Under the pieces are notes generated by a model. It searched no databases. It was not told the origin of the DNA and was given only the letters and a program-made list of their open reading frames with translations. 64,000 nt of DNA from Lysobacter defluvii IMMIB APB-9 = DSM 18482 (GTDB lineage Bacteria > Pseudomonadota > Gammaproteobacteria > Xanthomonadales > Xanthomonadaceae), in the NCBI RefSeq assembly GCF_000423325.1, contig NZ_AUHT01000004.1, positions 398,284 through 462,283 on the forward strand. The letters are read 5' to 3'. The translations under genes and the position numbers were made by a program. Positions 1 to 9,984 of this stretch are shown here, in pieces. The first letter of the stretch is position 1. Every line of letters begins with the position of its first letter.

Positions 1-173
1 GGCGGGCGGTAATGCAGCGAGAAACTGCCGAACCCGCGGATCTCGATCCGCTCGCCATCGGCCAGGGTCGCGGCCATGGTCTCCAGCAGCGTCTTGACTG
101 CCAGGTCCACGTCCTCGGCCTTCAGGTGCGGCTGGCGGCGGGAAAGAATCTCGATGAGTTCGGATTTGGTCAT
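1..173 (-). CDS. ihfB: Integration host factor subunit beta (partial, C-terminus beyond window edge)
   Basis: The first 57 residues of the beta subunit of IHF, the heterodimeric DNA-bending nucleoid protein used in recombination, replication and transcription. Seen: start [20 protein letters not shown] and then [17 protein letters not shown], the conserved beta-arm entry of the HU/IHF family; the alpha-helical dimerisation part is complete and the DNA-binding arm lies outside the window. ATG at 173 is the only sensible start. It lies downstream of rpsA on the same strand, the usual gammaproteobacterial order cmk-rpsA-ihfB. The IHF-beta rather than HU call rests on overall sequence and this synteny. 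Confidence 0.95.
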   Translation of the reverse strand, partial: MTKSELIEILSRRQPHLKAEDVDLAVKTLLETMAATLADGERIEIRGFGSFSLHYRP

Positions 174-203
174 GCTCGGTTTCAGGAAGCCCTGACACGA
201 CGA

Positions 204-263
204 CGGCCCGGCCGGGGCCGGGCCGCCATCGGAAGGCGGCACCCACGCGATGCGGGTGCCGCC
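204..263. terminator. Two GC-rich hairpins between rpsA and ihfB
   Basis: Positions 204-225 form a near-perfect palindrome (10-bp arms, 2-base loop). Positions 235-263 form a second stem with 10-bp arms GGCGGCACCC/GGGTGCCGCC and a 9-base loop. Neither is followed by a U-tract on the minus strand, so they may attenuate or stabilise mRNA ends between rpsA and ihfB rather than terminate fully. Confidence 0.45.
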
Positions 264-275
264 GCCGTCCGCAGA

Positions 276-1964
<1,689 letters not shown>

Positions 1965-2165
1965 TGGAAAATAATCCGGTTGGACAAACGGGCCTCGGCT
2001 GCCGTGGAACCCGCTGGCACTGGACGTGCCGTGCGGCGGCCCTGCCGGGCCCACCCGTTTGATATGGTGCGGACGAGCCACACCGGTCTGGTTGGTGGAT
2101 CCGCCGCGTCGTGCGGCGGGGCTTTGCTGGTGTTGCGTCTTGCGTCTTGCTGGTGCTGCGTACTT
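1965..2165 (-). promoter_or_regulatory. cmk-rpsA intergenic leader
   Basis: Two hundred bases between cmk and rpsA. It contains a small hairpin at 2101-2119 (7-bp arms CCGCCGC/GCGGCGG, 5-base loop). In E. coli rpsA is driven from promoters at this place and S1 represses its own mRNA leader. I see no convincing -35/-10 pair, so the promoter is inferred from family knowledge only. Confidence 0.3.
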
Positions 2166-2894
2166 CTACTGCTGCTCCGGGACGAGCCCCGCCTGCGCCA
2201 CGACCGCGAGCACGCGCCCGACGACCTCGTCGATGCCAAGCCCGGTGGTATCCACGGTGACCGCGTCAGCGGCCGGCCGCAGCGGCGCCACCGCGCGATT
2301 GGCATCGCGCGCATCACGGGCGAGGATCTCCCGTAGCAGACCGCTCAGGTTAACGGAAACCCCCTTGTCGCTCAACTGCTTATAGCGGCGGCCGGCCCGC
2401 TCCTCGGCACTGGCGGTGAGGAACACCTTCGCCCGGGCGTCCGGGAAGATCACGGTGCCCATGTCGCGCCCGTCGGCGACCAGCCCGGGCGCCTGCCTGA
2501 ATGCGCGCTGGCGTTCCTTCAGCGCCTCGCGCACCTCCGGGATGGCGGCGATGGCCGAGGCGGCCGCGCCGGCGGTCTCGGTCCGCAGCTCTCCGGTGGC
2601 ATCGGTGCCGTTCACCAGCACCCTCAGTTCGCCGCCGTCGTCGCGGAACTCCACCACGGTATCGAAGGTGCAGCGCACCAGCGCCGCGGGGTCGGCCAGG
2701 TCGATGTCGCCCCAGCCGGCGGCGACGCCGACCGCGCGGTACAGCGCGCCGGAGTCCAGGTAGTGCCAGCCCATCCGCTCGGCGACCAGCCGGCTGATGG
2801 TGCCCTTGCCCGACCCGGAGGGGCCGTCGATGGTGATGACCGGGGCCGTCTGGCCGGGGCCCGGCGGTGCGTGGTTTCCGTTTTCGTTGTCCAT
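2166..2894 (-). CDS. cmk: Cytidylate kinase
   Basis: Phosphorylates CMP and dCMP to the diphosphates with ATP in pyrimidine salvage and nucleotide recycling; cytosolic. The 242-residue product has the P-loop GPSGSGKGT at about residues 24-32. The [11 protein letters not shown] segment and the [13 protein letters not shown] motif are characteristic of Cmk, as is the family length. The chosen ATG at 2894 gives a short non-conserved N-terminal tail before the Walker A strand; GTG/TTG starts further up would add a tail unlike the family. It lies upstream of rpsA, as in E. coli. Confidence 0.95.
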   Translation of the reverse strand: MDNENGNHAPPGPGQTAPVITIDGPSGSGKGTISRLVAERMGWHYLDSGALYRAVGVAAGWGDIDLADPAALVRCTFDTVVEFRDDGGELRVLVNGTDATGELRTETAGAAASAIAAIPEVREALKERQRAFRQAPGLVADGRDMGTVIFPDARAKVFLTASAEERAGRRYKQLSDKGVSVNLSGLLREILARDARDANRAVAPLRPAADAVTVDTTGLGIDEVVGRVLAVVAQAGLVPEQQ

Positions 2895-3010
2895 GGCGGC
2901 ATTATCCGGCGCTTCCCCGTCCGCGGCCATCACCCCGGCCCTTGCATGGCGCGGGCACGCCCGGCTAGAATTGCCGGCTTGCCGATCCACCACCGTTTTC
3001 GAGGTCTGTC

Positions 3011-3136
3011 ATGAAGGTCCTGTCCTCCCTGAAGTCGGCGAAGACCCGTCACCGCGACTGCAAGGTCGTTCGTCGTCGCGGCAAGGTCTTCGTGATCTGC
3101 AAGTCGAACCCGCGTTTCAAGGCGCGCCAGCGCTGA
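3011..3136 (+). CDS. ykgO: Ribosomal protein L36, zinc-free type B (YkgO-like)
   Basis: A 41-residue, very basic protein starting [20 protein letters not shown] and ending in NPRFKARQR. It matches the alternative L36 family (rpmJ2/ykgO), which lacks the CxxC...CxxxxH zinc ribbon of the ordinary L36. Here only two isolated Cys remain (residues 17 and 30). Such paralogues are generally made under zinc limitation in place of the zinc-binding form; in xanthomonads this form may be the only or main copy, which I cannot tell here. It is a single gene, divergent from cmk and followed by a strong terminator. Confidence 0.93.
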
Positions 3137-3178
3137 GTGCACCGCACTCCGGAACCCGCGGGCCACGGCCTGTAACGG

Positions 3179-3203
3179 AAAGCCGCCCCCGGGCGGCTTT
3201 CTT
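3179..3203 (+). terminator. Rho-independent terminator after the L36 gene
   Basis: Perfect 10-bp stem AAAGCCGCCC/GGGCGGCTTT with a two-base CC loop and a short T-rich tail, beginning 43 bases after the L36 stop codon. Confidence 0.85.
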
Positions 3204-3341
3204 CGTTCTGCGAACCCCGGCGGCGCCCCGCCGCACGCCCCTGCGTACAATCCCGGCCGGGGAATTCCGCCGGCCGGCGGGACACGCCCGGGGGATGCCG
3301 CCGCCGGCGGCACGTGCACCAGACCAACATGGGGAACGAGG

Positions 3342-3686
3342 ATGACCAGGACCATGATCCGAACGACGCTGCTTGCCGCCGTGCTCGCGACAGGCGCACT
3401 CGCCCAGGGCGACGCGCGGGCCGACACGCTGCTCGTGGACCGCGCCAACAGCAAGGAAGCGGCCGTGGTGCCGGTGCGCGGCCAGACCATGGCCGAGGTG
3501 CAGGCCCGCTACGGCGAACCGGCCGAGCGGCTGGACCCGCGCGGCGGCCAGAAATCCCAATGGCCCGTGATCCATCGCTGGGTCTATCCGCAGTTCACCA
3601 TCTACTTCGAGAAGGACCGCGTCATCGACGTGGTCGTCAACCGCGCGCACCCCGGCGAGATCGGCCCCAAGCCGCCGGTGCTGTAG
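3342..3686 (+). CDS. Conserved secreted protein of unknown function
   Basis: A 114-residue product with an N-terminal signal peptide (basic MTRTMIR, a hydrophobic stretch of about 14 residues, then a probable AQGDARA-type cleavage region). The mature part carries KEAAVVPVRGQTMAEVQARY followed by YGEPAERL, an arrangement that looks like a small periplasmic outer-membrane-assembly or SmpA-like fold, and IHRWVYPQFTIYFEKDRVIDVVV. I do not assign a function. ATG at 3342 follows GGGGAACGAGG; a second ATG at 3354 is possible. It lies 16 bases before aguA on the same strand but seems functionally unrelated. Confidence 0.7.
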   Translation: MTRTMIRTTLLAAVLATGALAQGDARADTLLVDRANSKEAAVVPVRGQTMAEVQARYGEPAERLDPRGGQKSQWPVIHRWVYPQFTIYFEKDRVIDVVVNRAHPGEIGPKPPVL

Positions 3687-3702
3687 CCCCGACGGAGCAT
3701 CC

Positions 3703-4734
3703 ATGACCCAAGCCGTACGCTTCCCCGCCGAGTGGGAACCCCAGTCCGCGATCCTGCTTGCCTGGCCGCACGCCGGCACCGACTGGGCCGACCGCCTCGG
3801 CGAGGTCGAGGAGACCTACATCGCGCTGGTCGCGGCGATCACCCGTTTCCAGCCGGTGATCGTCTGCGTGGCCGACGAGGACGTGGAAGCCTACGCCCGC
3901 GCGCGCCTGTCCTCGGCACGGGTGGACATGGAGCGCGTGCGTTTCGTGGAGATCGAGTACGACGACACCTGGCTGCGCGACACCGGGCCGGTGACGCTGC
4001 GCGACGGCGAGGGCTTCCGGCTGATGGACTTCCGCTTCACCGGCTGGGGCGGGAAGTTCGGCGCCGAGCGCGACGACCGCTTGGTCGAGGGCCTGGCCGC
4101 ACGGGGGCTGTTCCGGTCGGCCCGGCGCGAAGAGGTCGATTTCGCGCTCGAGGGCGGCGCCATCGAGACCGACGGCGCCGGCACCCTGCTGAGCACCTGG
4201 CGCTGCCTGGCCGAGCGGCATCCCGACCGGGACCGCGCGGAGGTGGACGCGGTGCTGGCCGGCAGCCTCGCCCAGGACCGCGTGCTGTGGCTGGAGCACG
4301 GCTACCTGGAGGGTGACGACACCGACGCCCACGTCGACACCCTCGCCCGCTTCGCCGCGCCGGATGCGATCGTGTACCAGGGCTGCGACGATCCCGCGGA
4401 CAGCCACTACGACGAGCTGCGCGCGATGTCGGCCGAGCTGGCCGCCCTGCGCACCGCCGAAGGCGAGCCATACCGGCTGTTCGAGCTGCCCTGGCCACGG
4501 CCGGTGCTCGACGAGGACCGCCGGCTGGCCGCCAGCTATGCCAATTTCCTGGTCATCAACGGCGCGGTACTGATGCCGGCCTACGATGACCCTGCCGACG
4601 CGCAGGCGGCCGCGGTGCTGGCAAGCGCCTTCCCCGGCCGCGAGATCCTCCAGGTGCCCTGCCGCCCCCTCATCTGGCAGAACGGCAGCCTGCACTGCAT
4701 CACCATGCAGCTGCCCGCCGGCGTCCTCGCCTGA
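3703..4734 (+). CDS. aguA: Agmatine deiminase
   Basis: Hydrolyses agmatine to N-carbamoylputrescine and ammonia, the first step of the agmatine route to putrescine; cytosolic. The 343-residue product belongs to the peptidyl-arginine-deiminase (guanidino-modifying) fold. Seen: the substrate-binding segment DDTWLRDTGPV (residues 87-97), the catalytic His region GDDTDAHVD (His210) and the nucleophile in GSLHC (Cys332). The length is slightly shorter than typical AguA (about 350-370). ATG at 3703 follows GACGGAG. The stop is 17 bases before aguB, with which it forms an operon and a two-step pathway. Confidence 0.93.
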   Translation: MTQAVRFPAEWEPQSAILLAWPHAGTDWADRLGEVEETYIALVAAITRFQPVIVCVADEDVEAYARARLSSARVDMERVRFVEIEYDDTWLRDTGPVTLRDGEGFRLMDFRFTGWGGKFGAERDDRLVEGLAARGLFRSARREEVDFALEGGAIETDGAGTLLSTWRCLAERHPDRDRAEVDAVLAGSLAQDRVLWLEHGYLEGDDTDAHVDTLARFAAPDAIVYQGCDDPADSHYDELRAMSAELAALRTAEGEPYRLFELPWPRPVLDEDRRLAASYANFLVINGAVLMPAYDDPADAQAAAVLASAFPGREILQVPCRPLIWQNGSLHCITMQLPAGVLA

Positions 4735-4751
4735 TTCCACGGAGTTCCCCC

Positions 4752-5636
4752 ATGAAGCACGACATCCTCCCGGTCGCCCTCATCCAGGAGCGCAACCACG
4801 GCGATGCCGAGGCCAACCTCGCGGTCATCGAGCAGCGGGTGGCGGAAGCCGCCGCCAAGGGTGCCCGCCTGGTGCTGCTGCAGGAGCTGCACAACGGCGC
4901 CTATTTCTGCCAGCACGAGTGCGTCACGGAGTTCGACCTGGCCGAGCCGATCCCCGGTCCGAGCACCGAGCGCCTCGGGCGCCTGGCGGCGCAGCACGGG
5001 GTGGTGATCGTCGCCTCGCTGTTCGAGCGCCGCGCCGCCGGCCTGTACCACAACACCGCGGTGGTGCTGGAAACCGACGGCTCGCTGGCCGGCAAGTACC
5101 GCAAGATGCACATCCCCGATGACCCGGGCTTCTACGAGAAGTTCTACTTCACGCCGGGGGACCTGGGCTTCGAGCCGATCGACACCTCGGTCGGCCGCCT
5201 CGGCGTGCTGGTGTGCTGGGACCAGTGGTACCCGGAGGGCGCGCGCCTGATGGCGCTGGCCGGCGCCGAGATCCTGCTCTACCCGACCGCGATCGGCTGG
5301 GACCCGGTCGACGACCAGGCCGAAAAGGACCGCCAGCGCGACGCCTGGATCCTCAGCCACCGCGGCCACGCCGTGGCCAACGGGCTGCCGGTGCTGTCGT
5401 GCAACCGGGTCGGGCACGAGCCCTCCCCGCTGGGCGCCTCGGGCGTGGACTTCTGGGGCCACAGCCACGTGCTGGGTCCGCAGGGCGAGTTCCTGGCCCT
5501 GGCGGACACCACCGAGCAGGTGCTGATGGCCGAGGTCGACCTGCGCCGCAGCGAGGACGTGCGCCGGATCTGGCCGTTCCTGCGCGACCGCCGCATCGAC
5601 GCCTACCAGGACCTGCTGCGGCGGTACCGTGACTGA
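4752..5636 (+). CDS. aguB: N-carbamoylputrescine amidase
   Basis: Second enzyme of the agmatine pathway; hydrolyses N-carbamoylputrescine to putrescine, CO2 and ammonia. The 294-residue nitrilase-superfamily protein shows the Glu-Lys-Cys triad: Glu45 in LLLQELHNG, Lys118 in GKYRKMHIPDD and Cys155 in VLVCWDQWYPE. The surrounding motifs are those of AguB rather than nitrilases or beta-ureidopropionases. A GGAG Shine-Dalgarno lies eight bases before ATG 4752. The stop codon overlaps the next gene by eight bases, indicating co-translation. Confidence 0.95.
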   Translation: MKHDILPVALIQERNHGDAEANLAVIEQRVAEAAAKGARLVLLQELHNGAYFCQHECVTEFDLAEPIPGPSTERLGRLAAQHGVVIVASLFERRAAGLYHNTAVVLETDGSLAGKYRKMHIPDDPGFYEKFYFTPGDLGFEPIDTSVGRLGVLVCWDQWYPEGARLMALAGAEILLYPTAIGWDPVDDQAEKDRQRDAWILSHRGHAVANGLPVLSCNRVGHEPSPLGASGVDFWGHSHVLGPQGEFLALADTTEQVLMAEVDLRRSEDVRRIWPFLRDRRIDAYQDLLRRYRD

Positions 5637-6846
5637 GGCGCCCGCCTGGCTGCACGGGCAGCCACACGAGTGGGTCGAGCGTGACGGCGTCGAGTACCTG
5701 CTGCTCGGCACCGCGCACGTCTCGCGCGAGAGCGTGGAGGCGGTGCGCGACGCGATCGGCAGCGGCGGCTTCGACGCGGTCGCGGTCGAGCTGGACGAAC
5801 AGCGGCTGCAGGCGCTGACGGACACCGAATCGCTGGCCAGGCTGGACCTGGTCGAGGTCATCCGCTCCGGCAGGACCGCGATGTTCGCCGCCAACCTGGC
5901 GCTGGCCGGCTACCAGCGGCGCCTGGCCGAGCAGCTGGGCATCGAGCCCGGGGCGGAGCTCAAGCGCGCCGTGCTGGAGGCACGCGCGCGCGAGCTGCCG
6001 GTGCACCTCATCGACCGCGACGTCGGGCTGACCTTCCGCCGGGCCTCCGCCCGCCTGGGCTGGTGGGGCCGCGCCAAGCTGGGCGGCGGCCTGTTGACCT
6101 CGCTGTTCGTCAGCGAGGAGGTCAGCGACGAGCAGATCGAGAAGCTCAAGCAGGGCGACATGCTCGAGGCCAGCTTCGAGGAGTTCGCCAGCGACAGCCC
6201 GGACATCTACGAGACGGTGATCGCCGAGCGCGACCACTACATGGCAGCCCGCCTGCGCCAGCTGCGCGAGGACACGAACCTGGACGGCCAGGTCCGGGTG
6301 CTTGCCGTGGTCGGCGCCGGGCACCTGCGCGGCCTGGCCGCGCACCTGCGGACCGACACCGCCCCGGCCGCGGACATCCGGGCCGAACTGGAGTCGGTGC
6401 CGCAGAAGAGCTCCATCCCGTGGTTCACGATCGGCCTGGCCGCGTTCGTGCTGGGCGGCTTCGCCTGGGGCTTCTGGCAGGGCGGCCTGGACGTGGGCAC
6501 GGACCTGCTGCTGCAGTGGGTGCTGGCCACCGGGATCCTGGGCGCGATCGGCTGCGCCATCGCCGGCGGCCATCCGCTGAGCATCCTGGTGGCCTTCCTC
6601 GCATCACCCATCACACCGCTGCACCCGGCGCTGGCTTCGGGGACACTCAGCGCCCTGACCGAGGCCTGGATCCGTAAGCCGACCTACGCCGACTTCCTGG
6701 CCCTGCGCGACGACGTGCAGACGGTCCGGGGCTGGTGGCGCAACCGCGTGGCCCGGGTGCTGCTGAACTTCTTCCTGACCAGCCTGGGCACCGCCATCGG
6801 GGTGTGGACGGGCGGGTTGCGGATGCTGGGCCGGCTGTTCGGGTGA
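5629..6846 (+). CDS. TraB/PrgY-family membrane protein
   Basis: A 405-residue protein. The N-terminal TraB domain (about residues 1-240) has the LLGTAHVSRES signature near residue 25, a conserved VELDEQR segment, and VVGAGHLRG near residue 230. The C-terminal 160 residues hold about four hydrophobic segments. TraB relatives include enterococcal PrgY/TraB, which reduce pheromone activity, and predicted GumN/Tiki-like metalloproteases; the conserved GxxH and GxGH motifs may bind metal. The substrate here is unknown. It starts at GTG 5629 inside the end of aguB, so it is translationally coupled to polyamine genes, although a role in that pathway is not established. Confidence 0.85.
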   Translation: MTEAPAWLHGQPHEWVERDGVEYLLLGTAHVSRESVEAVRDAIGSGGFDAVAVELDEQRLQALTDTESLARLDLVEVIRSGRTAMFAANLALAGYQRRLAEQLGIEPGAELKRAVLEARARELPVHLIDRDVGLTFRRASARLGWWGRAKLGGGLLTSLFVSEEVSDEQIEKLKQGDMLEASFEEFASDSPDIYETVIAERDHYMAARLRQLREDTNLDGQVRVLAVVGAGHLRGLAAHLRTDTAPAADIRAELESVPQKSSIPWFTIGLAAFVLGGFAWGFWQGGLDVGTDLLLQWVLATGILGAIGCAIAGGHPLSILVAFLASPITPLHPALASGTLSALTEAWIRKPTYADFLALRDDVQTVRGWWRNRVARVLLNFFLTSLGTAIGVWTGGLRMLGRLFG

Positions 6847-6855
6847 GGCAAGCCC

Positions 6856-6903
6856 AGCCGCGATCCGGTGGTTGCCGGATCGCGGCTGAAGCCGCTCCTA
6901 CGC
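6856..6903. repeat. REP-like palindrome between convergent genes
   Basis: A 13-bp stem AGCCGCGATCCGG/CCGGATCGCGGCT with a 6-base loop, followed by GAAGCCGCTCCTACG. The reverse strand reads GTAGGAGCGGCTTCAGCCGC, a form of REP element common in xanthomonads and pseudomonads (from memory). It separates the TraB gene from the convergent RND operon, probably serves as the shared 3' end, and supplies the TAG stop of the RND gene. Confidence 0.7.
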
Positions 6904-9900
6904 GTTGGTGGCCGGGGCCTCGGTGGCGGCGGACGGAAGCCCTCGTGCGCTGCGCAGCACCCGCCGGGTGGCGATGCTCAGGTCGTCCAGGATCGCGTAG
7001 ATGGTCGGCAGGAACAGCAGGCTCACGACGGTCGAGAACGCCAGGCCCCCCGCCACCGCGCGGGCCATCGGCGAGTAGGTCAGCCCGCCGAGCACCACCG
7101 TGTCGCTGAGCGAGATGGGGATCATCGCCAGGATCGCCGTGCCCATGGTCATCAGGATCGGGCGCAAGCGCTCGCGGCTGCCCTCCACCAGTGCGTCCAT
7201 GCGGTTCATCCCGCCGCGGCGCCGGTTGTTGATGTGCTCGACCATCACGATGCCGTTGTTCACCACCACGCCCATCAGCACCAGGATCCCGATGAACGCC
7301 ATCACCGAGAACGTGGTGCCGGTGATCCAGAACAGCCAGAACACGCCCAGGATCGAGAACACCACGCAGCTCATGATCGCCGAGGGGAACAGCAGCGACT
7401 CGAAGACCGCGGCCATCACGACGTAGATCATCACCAGCGCCAACAGGGTGTTGAACAGCATCTGGTTCATGGCCTGGGCCTCTTCCTCGAAGCCACTGCC
7501 GCCGAAGCTATAGCCGTAGCCGGCCGGGAACGCGACCCGGTCGAGCGCGGCCTCGATCGCCTGCCGCGCCTGCTGCATGGTGGCCCCGGGCGCGAGGCTG
7601 GCGACCACCCGGAGCGAGGTCTGGCGGTTGCTGCGCTGGATCTGCGACGCGACCGGACTGGAGCTCACCTCGACCATGGCCATCAGCGGCACGCTGCGCC
7701 CATCCGGGGCAGTGACGGTGAAGGTCGCCAGGTCCTCCATCCCGTAGTCCTGGGCACCCTGGAAGCGCACCCAGACCGGGACCTCTTCCTGGCCGCGGCG
7801 GAACTCGCGCAGCTGGGCGCCGCGCAGCGCCAGCCCGACGAAGCGGGAGACCTGCTCGGCACTGAAGCCGAATGCCGCCGCCCGCTCGCGGTCCACGCGG
7901 ATGCGCAGCTCGTTGCCCGTGTCGCCCTGGTCGATGCGCACGTCACGCAGCGACTCCTCCGCCTGCAGGATCGGCAGGATGTCGGTGGCGATCCCGTGCA
8001 GTACCGAGGTCGAGTCGCCGACCAGTTCCACCCGCAGGCCGCCACCGCCGGGGCCGCCGCCCTGCCCGCCCTGCTCGCCGACCCGCAGCTCGGCGCGGGC
8101 CGACTTGGGCAGGCCCTCGCGGATCCGGTCGATCAACTCGGTCACCTGCCCGGTGCCCTCGTCGAAGTCGACCTGGGTCCCGGCGCCGCCGCCCTCGGAG
8201 AACCACGAGTACACCTGCCGGATCCGGAGTTCCTCGCGGTGGGCGTTGAGGTAGTCCTCGATCCGCAGCACCTCGGCGGAGATCTCCTCCAGCGGATAGT
8301 TGCCGTGCCAGCGATAGCCGATCACGACCTGGTCGGTGCTGCCATCGCTGAACATGTTGAACTTGGTCTGGGTCATCGGGACGATGCTGACCAGCAGGAT
8401 CAAGGCGATGCCGGCCACGCTCCAGCCGCGGTGCTCCAGGGTCCAGCGCAGCAGCCGGGCATAGCGGCGCTGCAGCCGGGCGATCAGCCCGTCGGGGTTG
8501 TGCACCGCGGGCGGGGTCTTCATCCGAGCCGAAAGCATCGGGATCAGGCTGACGGCCACCAGCCACGAGGCCAGCAGCGACACCGAGATGGTGATCGCGA
8601 TCTGCGCCATGAAGATGGTGATCTGGTTGGTGTCGCTGAGCAGGTTGGGCACGAACACGATCACGTGCGACAGCGTGCCGGCCGACAGCGCGATGGCCAC
8701 GTGCCGGGTGCCGATGATCGAGGCGCGCATCGGCTGGTCGGGCATGCGCTCGCGCTCCTGGTAGATGCTCTCGACCACCACCACGGCGTTGTCGACCAGC
8801 ATGCCCACCGCCAGCAGCAGGCCCATCAGGCTGAGCACGTTGAGCGTGACGCCGGCGAAGTGCATGAAGCCCAGCGTCATCACGAAGCAGATCGGGATCG
8901 CCAGGGTCACCATCAGCGTCGACGGCCAGTGGCGCAGGAAGAAGAACAGCACCACGATCGAGAGCAGCAGGCCGACCAGGCCGGCCTCGGCCAGCTCGAT
9001 GAGCGAGTCGGTGACCTCCTTGCCCATGTCGTTGATGACCTTGACCTCGATCCCGCCCATCCCGGGGCGGTCGCGGATCCGCTCGACCTCCTCCTTGACC
9101 CGGCCCGAGACCTCGACCAGGTTGGCGCCACGCTCCTTGTAGATGTCCAGGCCGACCGCGGGCCGTCCCTCCAGGCGCCGGCCCATGTTGAGGCGCGATG
9201 GCTGGTAGTTGACCTCGGCGATGTCGGACAGGCGGGTGCCCCGCTCGTCCAGCACCATCGAACGCAGCTGCTCGATGTCCTCCAGCTCGCCCCGGGGCTG
9301 CACCCGCAGGCGGCGGCCGGCGTCCTCGATCTCGCCCGCCGACACCGAGAAGTTCGCCTGCTGCAGCCGGGTGGTCAGCTGGTCGAGGTTGATGCCATGG
9401 GCGAGCAGCCGGCTGGGGTCGATCGCGACCTCGACCTCGTTCGCGGCCGCGCCGCCGATCTCCACCCGTGCCACCCCGGGCACGCGCTCGAGCCGGCTGC
9501 GGAACTCGCGGTCGATCAGGTCGTACTGCCAGCGCAGGTCCTGGTCGCCGGCCAGCCGCACCTGCAGCACCGGCTGGTCGCTGGTCGACCACTTGTGCAC
9601 GAAGTAGCGGCGGAAGTCGTCCGGCAGTTCCTGCCGGATCGCATCGATGCGCTCGCGGGCCTCCGAGGCGGCGATCGCGACGTCGCGGTCCCAGTCGGAG
9701 AACTCCATGAACACGCCGGCGCCGCTGGCGGTGGCGTTGCCCTGCATGCGCTTGACGCCGGTCATCGTCGCCAGCGCCTCCTCGGCCGGGCGCAGCACCG
9801 TGCGCTCGACCTCCTCCGGCGTGGAACCCTCGTACGGCAGCTGCACGTACAGGAACGGCGCCGACACGTCCGGCAGCGCCTCCAGCGGCAGCCGGGTGGC

Positions 9901-9984
9901 CGCGATCAGCCCGATCACCACCATCGAGACGAACAGCATGATGGTGGTGACCGGACGGCGCAGGCTCAGCTGGGCGATGCTCAT
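6898..9984 (-). CDS. RND-family multidrug efflux pump, inner-membrane subunit (second pump of operon)
   Basis: A 1028-residue AcrB-type proton-driven transporter. Seen: the N-terminal signature MSIAQLSLRRPVTTIMLFV, two periplasmic porter lobes, twelve membrane segments, and the TM4 stretch GMLVDNAVVVVES, where one of the two AcrB Asp residues is Asn, a common variant in non-AcrB RND pumps. Its start overlaps the stop of the upstream pump gene by four bases (ATGA), so the two pumps are co-translated as in mdtBC/muxBC systems and may form a heterotrimer. No outer-membrane channel gene is adjacent. Substrate unknown. The end of the gene lies in a REP repeat. Confidence 0.93.
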   Translation of the reverse strand: MSIAQLSLRRPVTTIMLFVSMVVIGLIAATRLPLEALPDVSAPFLYVQLPYEGSTPEEVERTVLRPAEEALATMTGVKRMQGNATASGAGVFMEFSDWDRDVAIAASEARERIDAIRQELPDDFRRYFVHKWSTSDQPVLQVRLAGDQDLRWQYDLIDREFRSRLERVPGVARVEIGGAAANEVEVAIDPSRLLAHGINLDQLTTRLQQANFSVSAGEIEDAGRRLRVQPRGELEDIEQLRSMVLDERGTRLSDIAEVNYQPSRLNMGRRLEGRPAVGLDIYKERGANLVEVSGRVKEEVERIRDRPGMGGIEVKVINDMGKEVTDSLIELAEAGLVGLLLSIVVLFFFLRHWPSTLMVTLAIPICFVMTLGFMHFAGVTLNVLSLMGLLLAVGMLVDNAVVVVESIYQERERMPDQPMRASIIGTRHVAIALSAGTLSHVIVFVPNLLSDTNQITIFMAQIAITISVSLLASWLVAVSLIPMLSARMKTPPAVHNPDGLIARLQRRYARLLRWTLEHRGWSVAGIALILLVSIVPMTQTKFNMFSDGSTDQVVIGYRWHGNYPLEEISAEVLRIEDYLNAHREELRIRQVYSWFSEGGGAGTQVDFDEGTGQVTELIDRIREGLPKSARAELRVGEQGGQGGGPGGGGLRVELVGDSTSVLHGIATDILPILQAEESLRDVRIDQGDTGNELRIRVDRERAAAFGFSAEQVSRFVGLALRGAQLREFRRGQEEVPVWVRFQGAQDYGMEDLATFTVTAPDGRSVPLMAMVEVSSSPVASQIQRSNRQTSLRVVASLAPGATMQQARQAIEAALDRVAFPAGYGYSFGGSGFEEEAQAMNQMLFNTLLALVMIYVVMAAVFESLLFPSAIMSCVVFSILGVFWLFWITGTTFSVMAFIGILVLMGVVVNNGIVMVEHINNRRRGGMNRMDALVEGSRERLRPILMTMGTAILAMIPISLSDTVVLGGLTYSPMARAVAGGLAFSTVVSLLFLPTIYAILDDLSIATRRVLRSARGLPSAATEAPATNA